Below are positions 1 through 5,302 of a stretch of 7,891 bases of DNA, piece after piece (positions within the stretch are counted from its first letter, which is position 1; each line of letters begins with the position of its first letter). The position numbers were made by a program, and so were the translations under genes. Below the pieces are notes generated by a model. The model had not been told where the DNA came from. It was given only the letters and a program-made list of their open reading frames with translations, and did no database searches. This stretch comes from Thermoanaerobacterales bacterium (GTDB taxonomy: Bacteria; Actinomycetota; Acidimicrobiia; Acidimicrobiales; JACDCH01): NCBI GenBank assembly GCA_017577565.1, contig PKRH01000138.1, forward strand, positions 1-7,891, in the 5' to 3' direction.

Positions 1-64
1 CTATGGAAATTTTATAAGGTCACGCGCGTCTTGAGAGTGGTTTAAGAACCCCACCCCCCCCCCG
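1..64. other. Anomalous contig-end sequence: AT-rich block next to a C homopolymer
   Basis: Bases 1-50 contain 29 A/T out of 50, whereas the rest of the window is overwhelmingly G/C. Immediately inward there is an uninterrupted run of ten C (54-63), followed by more C-rich runs to about base 116. Read on the minus strand this is a series of G runs leading into AT-rich sequence. The metallophosphoesterase-like frame loses its family character here. A low-quality read end or assembly artefact is the simplest explanation; a true junction with foreign DNA is possible but unsupported. Confidence 0.55.
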
Positions 65-639
65 TGCGCCCCCGTCCCCCGGCTCGGTTGGGCCGGCACC
101 CCCCCGACAACGGCCCCGGCGAGCGCCAGCAGGACGCAGCGCACGACGAGCCCGGTGAGCGCGGCCCGCACGTCGTCGGGGGCGTCGTCGCCCAGGCGGT
201 CGAGGGCGGAGGGGTCCTCGGCGATGCGCTCGGCGTCGGCCAGCCCGATCTCCTCGACCCGCAGGTCGAGGCGCACGGGCCAGTCGTGGGTGTCGAGCTC
301 GATCGTGCCGAGCGGCGCCAGGTGCACGACCGTCGAGCCGTCGAGCGACGGGCGCAGCGCCAGCGTCGTCTCGAACGGGCCCACCTTGGCCGGGACCCGG
401 CCGAACAGGACGACCGCGACGACGGCGCCGACCAGCGCGAACACGACGAGGCGCACGGCCGGCCAGCGGCGGCGGGCGCGGGCGGCCACGGCGCGCAGCA
501 CCCGCCCGGTCCGTCGGGCCCGGCCCGGGCGGGGCGGGGGCGGCGGCTCGGGCACGGGCGGCGCGGGGGCGCGGGCGCCGTCACCGCCGCCGTCGGCGAC
601 GGTGGGCTCGCCGGTGCCGGTGGGGGGCCGCTCGTCCAC
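1..639 (-). CDS. Membrane-anchored protein, N-terminal part of a metallophosphoesterase-like protein, probably truncated
   Basis: The GTG start at 639 opens a 212-codon frame closed by a TAG at bases 1-3. Residues 1-60 are a Pro/Gly/Arg-rich cytosolic leader, residues 61-80 form one hydrophobic membrane segment, and residues 82-160 form a beta-rich region with the motifs VGPFETTLALRPS and LGTIELDTHD. A second hydrophobic stretch lies at about 163-180. From memory, this order matches the region ahead of the catalytic domain in large actinobacterial membrane metallophosphoesterases. None of the metal-binding motifs of that domain are present. The last 30 or so residues have no family resemblance and come from the G/C-homopolymer and AT-rich left edge, so the stop is probably not the native one. 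No strong ribosome binding site is seen. The gene lies 53 bp downstream of the small membrane protein on the same strand and may share its transcript. The coding frame is fairly secure; the family call is moderate. Confidence 0.6.
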   Translation of the reverse strand: MDERPPTGTGEPTVADGGGDGARAPAPPVPEPPPPPRPGRARRTGRVLRAVAARARRRWPAVRLVVFALVGAVVAVVLFGRVPAKVGPFETTLALRPSLDGSTVVHLAPLGTIELDTHDWPVRLDLRVEEIGLADAERIAEDPSALDRLGDDAPDDVRAALTGLVVRCVLLALAGAVVGGVPAQPSRGTGAHGGGVGFLNHSQDARDLIKFP

Positions 640-676
640 GGCCCGATGGTCGCGGACGGCCCCGCCGGACGACAGC

Positions 677-692
677 CCGGGATGCCGGGATG
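677..692. repeat. Perfect tandem 8-bp repeat, CCGGGATG twice
   Basis: CCGGGATG occurs at 677-684 and again at 685-692, directly after the stop of the small membrane protein gene (minus strand) and ahead of the metallophosphoesterase-like gene. The same bases can form a 5-bp hairpin (676-680 with 685-689, loop GATG). This is most likely chance or slippage in GC-rich DNA; no function can be assigned. Confidence 0.4.
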
Positions 693-932
693 TCAGCCGG
701 CGCCGGTCCCGCCCGCCGCCTCGCCGCCGCCCCGGGCCCCGATCCGCTCCTCGACGGCGGCGCCCAGGCGGCGGGCGTCGCGGGCGACGACGTCGGTCAC
801 CTGCTTCACCCGGGGGTCGTCACGGACGCGGGCCACGGCCTCCTCGACCTTGGCGCGCCGCTGGTCGGGGGGCGTCGAGGCGAGCCACCACCCCAGCGCC
901 ACACCCGCCGCCAGTCCCAGTTTGAACCGCAT
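693..932 (-). CDS. Small single-pass membrane protein, YtxH-like
   Basis: This 79-residue protein starts at the ATG at 932 (MRFKLGLAAG...). The frame is open further upstream to 1019, but that extension would be Arg/Pro-rich and would run through the divergent promoter and into the CoA-transferase gene, so the internal ATG is preferred. Residues 4-19 form one hydrophobic, Gly/Ala-rich segment, followed by a charged amphipathic helix with many Arg, Lys, Asp and Glu (about 23-70) and a Gly/Ala-rich tail. Short actinobacterial proteins of this kind, with an N-terminal glycine-rich anchor and a helical cytosolic tail, are usually annotated as YtxH-like; the typical GxKAGR sequence after the anchor is absent here (WWLASTPPDQ instead). 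The molecular role is unknown. The gene is divergent from the CoA-transferase, with 53 bp between start codons. Confidence 0.62.
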   Translation of the reverse strand: MRFKLGLAAGVALGWWLASTPPDQRRAKVEEAVARVRDDPRVKQVTDVVARDARRLGAAVEERIGARGGGEAAGGTGAG

Positions 933-939
933 GGCACCC

Positions 940-945
940 CGCGTA
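940..945 (-). promoter_or_regulatory. Possible -10 element for the small membrane protein (weak)
   Basis: On the minus strand TACGCG lies 7 nt before the ATG at 932, the spacing expected for a leaderless actinobacterial transcript, but the final consensus T is missing. It sits in a 7-bp inverted repeat (944-950 with 967-973) that places a matching GGGTA on the opposite strand for the divergent gene. Weak call. Confidence 0.22.
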
Positions 946-971
946 CCCGCCGGTGCCCGCCGCGATGCGGG

Positions 972-977
972 TAGAAC
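972..977 (+). promoter_or_regulatory. Possible -10 element for the CoA-transferase gene (weak)
   Basis: TAGAAC preceded by GCGGG lies 8 nt before the ATG at 986. It matches TANNNT except for the last base. No Shine-Dalgarno sequence precedes the ATG, which agrees with a leaderless or nearly leaderless transcript. This also argues against the upstream in-frame starts at 953 and 965, which would lie ahead of this element. Confidence 0.33.
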
Positions 978-985
978 CTCGGCCC

Positions 986-2275
986 ATGGCCGTCGACCGC
1001 ACCTCCCGCCCCGTCCCACCCGAGGCCGTGCTCGACCACGTCGCCGACGGCGACGACATCATCGTCCCCCTGGCCAACGGGGAGCCGGTGAGCGTCGTCG
1101 ACGCGCTGGAGGCCGGCGCGGCCGAGGGCCGGTTCCGGGGGGTCCGCATCCACCAGATGCACGCGCTCCACGACCGGCCCTACCTGCACGGCACGATGCG
1201 GGACCGGCTGCTGCACGTCTCGTACTTCCTGTCGCCGGTCACCCGGCCCGCCTTCCACGAACGGGGCTGCGAGCTCGTGCCCAACCACTTCAGCGAGGTG
1301 CCCCGGCTGCTGCGGGAGACGACGAAGTGCTCGCTGGTGGTGGCGGCCGCCGCGCCCATGGACCGCCACGGCTACTTCTCGCTCGGCACCAACTGCGACT
1401 ACGTCGCGCCGTTCATCGGCCGGGTGCCGTTCTTCCTCGAGGTCAACCACCAGATGCCCCGCACCTTCGGGCGCAACCAGGTGCACGTGAGCCAGGTCGT
1501 CGGCTGGACCGAGGTCGACCGCCCCCTCGTCGAGGTGCCGCCGGTCGAGCCGACCGAGGTCGACCACGCCATCGCCCGCCTGGTGGCCGAGCGGGTGCCG
1601 GACGGCGCCACCATCCAGGTCGGCATCGGCAGCATCCCCAACGCCCTGCTCGTCGCCCTGCGCGACCACCGCGACCTCGGCGTGCACACCGAGCTGCTCT
1701 CCGACGGGCTCATCGACCTCGTCGACCGGGGCGTCGTCACCGGCACCCGCAAGCGGCTGCGCACCGGCAAGATCGTGACGACGTTCTGCCTCGGCACCCG
1801 GAAGCTCTACGACTTCCTCGACCAGAACCCGGCGGTCGAGATGCTCCCCGTCGACCACGTCAACGACCCCCGGGTCATCGGCCAGGAGCCGTGCTTCGTG
1901 TCGATCAACGCGACGACCGAGATCGACCTCATCGGCCAGTGCGCGTCCGAGACGGTGGCCGGCCGCTACTGGTCCTCGAGCGGCGGCCAGGCCGACTTCG
2001 CCCGGGGCGCCATGTACTCCGAGCACGGGCGGGGCTTCATCGTGCTGCACTCGACCGCGGCGGGCGGCGAGGTGTCGCGCATCCGGGCGACGCTCACGCC
2101 CGGCTCGGTCGTCACCACCATCAAGAACACCGTCGACCACGTGGTCACCGAGTACGGCGTCGCCGAGATGCGGGGGCGGTCGATCTCGGAGCGGGCCCGG
2201 GCCCTCATCTCGATCGCCCACCCCCGCTTCCGGGACGAGCTGACCGCCGAGGCCAAGGCGCTCGGCTACATCTGA
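986..2275 (+). CDS. Acetyl-CoA hydrolase/transferase family protein, 4-hydroxybutyrate CoA-transferase-like
   Basis: This 429-residue protein is close to the usual length (about 430-440) of class I CoA-transferases of the 4-hydroxybutyrate/butyryl type, which move CoA from acyl-CoA to a carboxylic acid through a glutamyl-CoA thioester. The N-terminal domain covers about residues 10-185 and the C-terminal domain about 190-425. Visible family motifs are GIGSIP (213-218), LGVHTELLSDG (231-241), SSGGQADFARGA (331-342), VVTEYGVAEMRG (386-397) and IAHPRFRDEL near the end. Glu236 in LGVHTE aligns, from my memory of the Clostridium aminobutyricum enzyme, with its catalytic Glu238, so the enzyme should be active. 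The ATG at 986 is chosen because family homology begins shortly after it and earlier starts overlap the promoter. It is cytosolic. The acid substrate cannot be read from sequence; plain acetyl-CoA hydrolase is an alternative. The 3' end overlaps the convergent phosphotransferase gene. Confidence 0.9.
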   Translation: MAVDRTSRPVPPEAVLDHVADGDDIIVPLANGEPVSVVDALEAGAAEGRFRGVRIHQMHALHDRPYLHGTMRDRLLHVSYFLSPVTRPAFHERGCELVPNHFSEVPRLLRETTKCSLVVAAAAPMDRHGYFSLGTNCDYVAPFIGRVPFFLEVNHQMPRTFGRNQVHVSQVVGWTEVDRPLVEVPPVEPTEVDHAIARLVAERVPDGATIQVGIGSIPNALLVALRDHRDLGVHTELLSDGLIDLVDRGVVTGTRKRLRTGKIVTTFCLGTRKLYDFLDQNPAVEMLPVDHVNDPRVIGQEPCFVSINATTEIDLIGQCASETVAGRYWSSSGGQADFARGAMYSEHGRGFIVLHSTAAGGEVSRIRATLTPGSVVTTIKNTVDHVVTEYGVAEMRGRSISERARALISIAHPRFRDELTAEAKALGYI

Positions 2276-3633
2276 GCCGCGTACCCGGGGTTGGCGACCG
2301 CCAGCTTGTCGGCCACGGTGGCCGCCACGGCGGCGACGACCTCGTCCCAGCGGTCGTCGAGGTCGCCGGACCGGACGGCGGCGGCCAGCTCGGCCTCGTC
2401 GGCGACGCCGAGGGCGGCCAGGCGCTCGGCCAGCGCCCGGGCCGGGCCGTCGCCGGCGGCCAGCTCGCGCTCGACGATCGCCAGGGCCCGGGCAGCCACC
2501 CGGGCGTGGAACCGCACCCGGCCCTCGGTGGCCGCCATGACGTCGCCCTCCAGGAACTCCCGCACCGCCTCGACGAGCTGGCCGGCCGTCGGCGCGTCGT
2601 GCGGGGCGCCGGCCCGGGGCCCCGCAACCGGCGGCTCGGGCGCGACGACCGGCGGCAGCGCCGCGGCCCCGCCCGGCAGCAGCAGGAGCAGGTCGTGCTC
2701 GACCTCGCACACCCGCCGGCCGATCGCGGCCAGCTCGACCGAGCGCACGACGCCCTGGAGGTGGGTCGCCGCCTGGAGCATGCAGATGATCCCCCACTTG
2801 AGCGTGCCCAGCACCTCCCACCAGTGCAGGGCGTCGCGGTCGACGGTCCGCCCGGCCGTGGCCTCGTAGGCGCCGACCAGCTCGTCGACCGTGCCGAACC
2901 CGCCGACCCGGGGCGCGGCGCCGAACCGCCAGGCCCGGACGCACAGCCAGCCGAGGTCCTCCAGCGGGTCGCCGAGGTGGGCCAGCTCCCAGTCGAGGAC
3001 GGCCCGCAGCCCGTCGGGGCCGACGACGAGGTTGCCGTTGCGGAAGTCGCCGTGCACGACGGTCTCGGCGGTCGGCGGCGGGCGGTGGCGCTCGAGCCAG
3101 CGGAAGCCGAGCTCGAGGGCGGGGTGGGGGTCGCCGAGCCCGTCGAGCGTCCGCCGCAGCTGGTCGAGCTGGTCGCCGCCGGCGAGGCCCGGCACCGAGG
3201 CCGGGGGGATGGCGTGGATGCGGGCCAGGGCATCGCCGCACTGGGCCGCCAGCTTCGGGCGGGCGGCGGCGAAGTCGTCGTCGCGCAGGATCCGGCGGGG
3301 GATCGTCTCGCCCTCGACCCGCTCGACGACCAGCCAGTCGCCGCCCAGGGCCCCGGCGCCGGCTGGCGTCCCGTCGGCGCAGCTCGCCACCACGGCCGGC
3401 ACCGGCACGCCGCGCTCGGCCGCCGCCCGCAGCAGCACGGCCTCGGTGGCCATCGCCGCCGAGCGGGCGCTGCCCGGCCGCTCCCGCTGCAGGATCAGCG
3501 GCCGGCCGTCGGCCTCGAAGCTCCAGGTCTCGCGGGACGCGCCGCCGGAGAGCCGGCGCAGCCCGGTGACCTCGCCGGCCCCCAGCACCTCGGCCAGCGC
3601 GGCGGCCAGCGCCGCCTCGCGGTCCTCGGTCAT
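2266..3633 (-). CDS. APH-type phosphotransferase fused to a C-terminal DUF6285-like domain
   Basis: This 455-residue cytosolic protein starts at the ATG at 3633. Residues 1-320 are an aminoglycoside phosphotransferase/ACAD10-like kinase fold: a nucleotide loop around LSGGASRETW (28-37), a helix Glu in ATEAVLL (about 64), the Brenner motif HGDFRNGN (194-201, catalytic Asp196 and metal-binding Asn201) and LDWELAHLGDP (213-223, metal-binding Asp214). A Pro/Ala linker (about 321-344) leads to a helical domain (345-455) with HDAPTAGQLVEAVREFLE, RFHARVAARALAIVEREL and DKLAVANPGY, which I recognise as DUF6285-like, normally a separate short protein next to such kinases. The family phosphorylates small hydroxylated metabolites such as 4-hydroxyacyl-CoAs rather than necessarily drugs, so antibiotic resistance should not be inferred. 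The start overlaps the stop of the upstream gene as ATGA, implying translational coupling, and no independent promoter is needed. Confidence 0.9.
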   Translation of the reverse strand: MTEDREAALAAALAEVLGAGEVTGLRRLSGGASRETWSFEADGRPLILQRERPGSARSAAMATEAVLLRAAAERGVPVPAVVASCADGTPAGAGALGGDWLVVERVEGETIPRRILRDDDFAAARPKLAAQCGDALARIHAIPPASVPGLAGGDQLDQLRRTLDGLGDPHPALELGFRWLERHRPPPTAETVVHGDFRNGNLVVGPDGLRAVLDWELAHLGDPLEDLGWLCVRAWRFGAAPRVGGFGTVDELVGAYEATAGRTVDRDALHWWEVLGTLKWGIICMLQAATHLQGVVRSVELAAIGRRVCEVEHDLLLLLPGGAAALPPVVAPEPPVAGPRAGAPHDAPTAGQLVEAVREFLEGDVMAATEGRVRFHARVAARALAIVERELAAGDGPARALAERLAALGVADEAELAAAVRSGDLDDRWDEVVAAVAATVADKLAVANPGYAAQM

Positions 3634-4646
3634 TCGATGGGCACCAGCGGACGGCCGTCGTCGTCGAGCTGGTGCAGGTACTCGCTGATGCCGTAGCCGG
3701 TGCGGCCCTCGTAGGTCCACCGGGCCAGGCCCTCGTTGACGATCGTGCGGCGCTCGCCGGTGCGGTGGGGCACGCCGTAGACCCGCAGGATGTCGCCCCG
3801 CAGCTCGTGGACGCGGCCCGTCTTGTCGGTGGCCGTGACGTGGCTCACCCGGTGGGTCAGCCCGTCGCCGGCCAGCTCGGTGCGGACGTCCCAGCGCCGG
3901 ATCGAGGCCGCCTCGCCGTCGCGCCACACCCAGCCCCGGTGCAGGTCGCCCGCCGGCGTGCCGATGCGGATGCCGCCGAAGTGCGTGCCGACGTCGTCGG
4001 GGCCGGGGATGTTGATCGAGAACCAGCGCCACATCTGCGGGCCGCCCCAACGGCGGGGGCCCCACGACTTGTCCCGGTTGCCCCGGGCGGTGGCGGCGGA
4101 CAGCGCCCAGGTGTCGCCGTCGAGCGCGATCGTGCCCTCCCAGGTGCCGGCCTGCTCGAGGTGGCCCTTGCCGACCGTGCTGGCCGTCGCCGCCGCGGTG
4201 TCGTCGCTGCGGCGCTCCCGGCCCGTCCCGTCGGTGCCGATGGCCGGGGTGAGCGAGCGGAACGTGAGGTCGACGGCCAGCCGCCCGGTCCGCCCGCTGC
4301 CGGGCGTCGTGTCGCCGGTGAGGTCGAGCACCTCGCAGTCGGCGTCCGCGGTGATGCGCCAGGTCCGCATGGGCTCGACGCGCTCGTAGCGGACGCCGCC
4401 GACGTCGAGGTCGCTGTCGGTCATCTCGTGCTGCTCGCGCACGCCCCGGACGTTGGCGATGCGGTCGCCCGGCAGCCACACCGACAGGCCGACGTCCATC
4501 GTGCCCTCGTTGGGCCGCACGCCGATGCGGGTGAACAGCCCGGCGTCGACCGCCGGGTCGTAGGCGTTGAAGTAGTACGACTCGCTCCAGGCCGAGTCGC
4601 TCTCGACCGGGTGGGCGAAGTCGTGGCTGGCGTCGAGGATCGGCAC
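3630..4646 (-). CDS. DUF7064/DUF7065-type lipocalin-like protein of unknown function
   Basis: This 338-residue protein starts at the GTG at 4646, which is set by a strong ribosome binding site. It has no signal peptide or membrane segment. Its beta-rich composition and motifs (ESYYFNAYDP at 22-31, GNRDKSWGPRRWGG at 189-202, EGRTGYGISEYLHQ at 313-326) match, from memory, the two-domain calycin/AttH/CrtC-like proteins now labelled DUF7065 and DUF7064, common in actinobacteria and hydrocarbon- or steroid-using proteobacteria. The conserved Arg-Asp-Lys-Ser-Trp-Gly stretch is the likely functional core. These proteins probably bind or modify a hydrophobic ligand, but no reaction is established for this subfamily. 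It is first in an operon with the APH-DUF6285 kinase, overlapping it by 4 bp, so the two should be made in similar amounts and may act on the same compound. The gene is certain; the family name is moderate and the function unknown. Confidence 0.82.
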   Translation of the reverse strand: MPILDASHDFAHPVESDSAWSESYYFNAYDPAVDAGLFTRIGVRPNEGTMDVGLSVWLPGDRIANVRGVREQHEMTDSDLDVGGVRYERVEPMRTWRITADADCEVLDLTGDTTPGSGRTGRLAVDLTFRSLTPAIGTDGTGRERRSDDTAAATASTVGKGHLEQAGTWEGTIALDGDTWALSAATARGNRDKSWGPRRWGGPQMWRWFSINIPGPDDVGTHFGGIRIGTPAGDLHRGWVWRDGEAASIRRWDVRTELAGDGLTHRVSHVTATDKTGRVHELRGDILRVYGVPHRTGERRTIVNEGLARWTYEGRTGYGISEYLHQLDDDGRPLVPIE

Positions 4647-4651
4647 GGTCC

Positions 4652-4658
4652 CCTCCTT
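4652..4658 (-). promoter_or_regulatory. Strong Shine-Dalgarno site for the DUF7064-like gene
   Basis: AAGGAGG on the minus strand lies 5 nt before the GTG at 4646. It is the clearest ribosome binding site in the window and fixes the GTG as the start. It contrasts with the leaderless starts of the divergent NfeD-like gene and the LLM gene. Confidence 0.8.
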
Positions 4659-4671
4659 GGCTCTCCCCGGC

Positions 4672-4677
4672 TTTCTA
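4672..4677 (-). promoter_or_regulatory. Possible -10 element for the DUF7064-like/phosphotransferase operon
   Basis: TAGAAA on the minus strand lies about 25 nt upstream of the GTG at 4646, which would give a short leader carrying the AAGGAGG site. It is one of few AT-containing hexamers in the 104-bp divergent region, but it lacks the final consensus T. No convincing -35 is seen. Confidence 0.3.
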
Positions 4678-4738
4678 GCGCCGCCGGCGACCCGGCGCCG
4701 CCCCGTCGCCCGCGCCCCGGACGTCGGGGCCCGTCACC

Positions 4739-4744
4739 TACGAT
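4739..4744 (+). promoter_or_regulatory. -10 element (TACGAT) for a leaderless NfeD-like mRNA
   Basis: TACGAT is a full match to the actinobacterial TANNNT -10 consensus and ends 6 nt before the GTG at 4751. Transcription would then begin at or within a base or two of the start codon. There is no Shine-Dalgarno sequence in the intervening bases, which supports a leaderless transcript. Confidence 0.55.
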
Positions 4745-4750
4745 GCCGAG

Positions 4751-5266
4751 GTGAACGGTTTCCTGTGGCTCGGTGTCGTGTGCACCCTGCTGCTGGTCGC
4801 CGCGATCGTGTTCGACGGCCTCACCGACGTCGTCGACGCGCTCGACGTGGGCTCCGGGTGGCTGTCGCTCCCGGTGGTCGCCGCGTTCCTGGGGGCCTTC
4901 GGGTTCGGCACCGGCGCGTTCTGGGGGTCGCTGGGCACGCCCGCCCTGCTCCCGGGGCTCGCGGCCGGCGTCGCGTTGGGCTGGGGCGCCGTGCGGCTCA
5001 CCCGGGCGGCCATGCACGTGCCGCCCGACGCCGTCGAGCGGTCCGCCGACATGGTCGGCTCGCTGGGGCGCGTCGTCACGCCACCCGCCGTGGGGCGCTA
5101 CGGCGAGGTGATCCTCGACCGCCCGACCGGTCCGGTGAAGGTCGCCTGCACGTCGGCGACGCCGCTACCGGTCGGCACCGAGGTGGTGGTCGTCGACGTC
5201 GCGTCGCCGACGCTCGTCACCGTCGCGCCGTTCGACGACCTCGACGCCCACGCGCTCGACGCCTGA
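4751..5266 (+). CDS. NfeD-like membrane protein (short form, YuaF-type)
   Basis: This 171-residue protein has three predicted membrane helices (about residues 3-22, 37-57 and 63-83). A soluble C-terminal domain (about 100-162) follows, with the alternating beta pattern of the NfeD OB fold: SLGRVVTPP, GRYGEVILDRPTG, VKVACTSATPLPVGTEVVVVDV and TLVTVAP. The N-terminal serine-protease domain of long NfeD proteins is absent, so this is the short type. Short NfeD proteins are encoded next to flotillin/SPFH genes and are thought to work with them in membrane microdomain organisation, as YuaF does with FloT in Bacillus subtilis. The flotillin gene follows 36 bp downstream on the same strand, which supports the call. 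The GTG start at 4751 is supported by the TACGAT -10 box 6 nt upstream. NfeD similarity is by motif pattern, not alignment. Confidence 0.8.
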   Translation: MNGFLWLGVVCTLLLVAAIVFDGLTDVVDALDVGSGWLSLPVVAAFLGAFGFGTGAFWGSLGTPALLPGLAAGVALGWGAVRLTRAAMHVPPDAVERSADMVGSLGRVVTPPAVGRYGEVILDRPTGPVKVACTSATPLPVGTEVVVVDVASPTLVTVAPFDDLDAHALDA

Positions 5267-5292
5267 GGCGCCGAGCGGTCACGTCCGTCTCC

Positions 5293-5300
5293 GAGGGGAG
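5293..5300 (+). promoter_or_regulatory. Shine-Dalgarno site for the flotillin gene; start ambiguous between GTG 5303 and TTG 5306
   Basis: GAGGGGAG contains two anti-SD matches. GAGG at 5293-5296 is 6 nt before the GTG at 5303; GGAG at 5297-5300 is 5 nt before the TTG at 5306. Either codon is usable and they differ by one residue. The site shows that the flotillin is translated from its own RBS rather than by stop-start coupling with the NfeD-like gene. Confidence 0.6.
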
Positions 5301-5302
5301 CT

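Noticed and set aside
953..985. Upstream in-frame starts (953, 965) for the CoA-transferase
   Set aside because: They would add residues without family homology and lie upstream of the putative -10 element at 972-977.
806..3241. Long minus-strand open frame of about 811 codons
   Set aside because: It is antisense to the CoA-transferase and out of frame with the phosphotransferase, with biased Arg/Ala/Gly composition and no recognisable domain.
2266..3633. Aminoglycoside resistance gene
   Set aside because: The Brenner motif shows the APH fold, but the ACAD10-like style, the DUF6285-like tail and the metabolic neighbours point to a metabolite kinase, not a drug-modifying enzyme.
64..3696. 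Long plus-strand open frame of about 1210 codons
   Set aside because: It crosses several well-supported genes on both strands, is dominated by Arg/Gly/Pro/Ala low-complexity sequence and has no family motif; it is a GC-driven shadow frame.
3672..4754. Plus-strand open frame of about 360 codons opposite the DUF7064-like gene
   Set aside because: The minus-strand gene has a strong ribosome binding site, family motifs and a coupled partner; the plus-strand product is Ala/Gly/Arg-rich with no motif.
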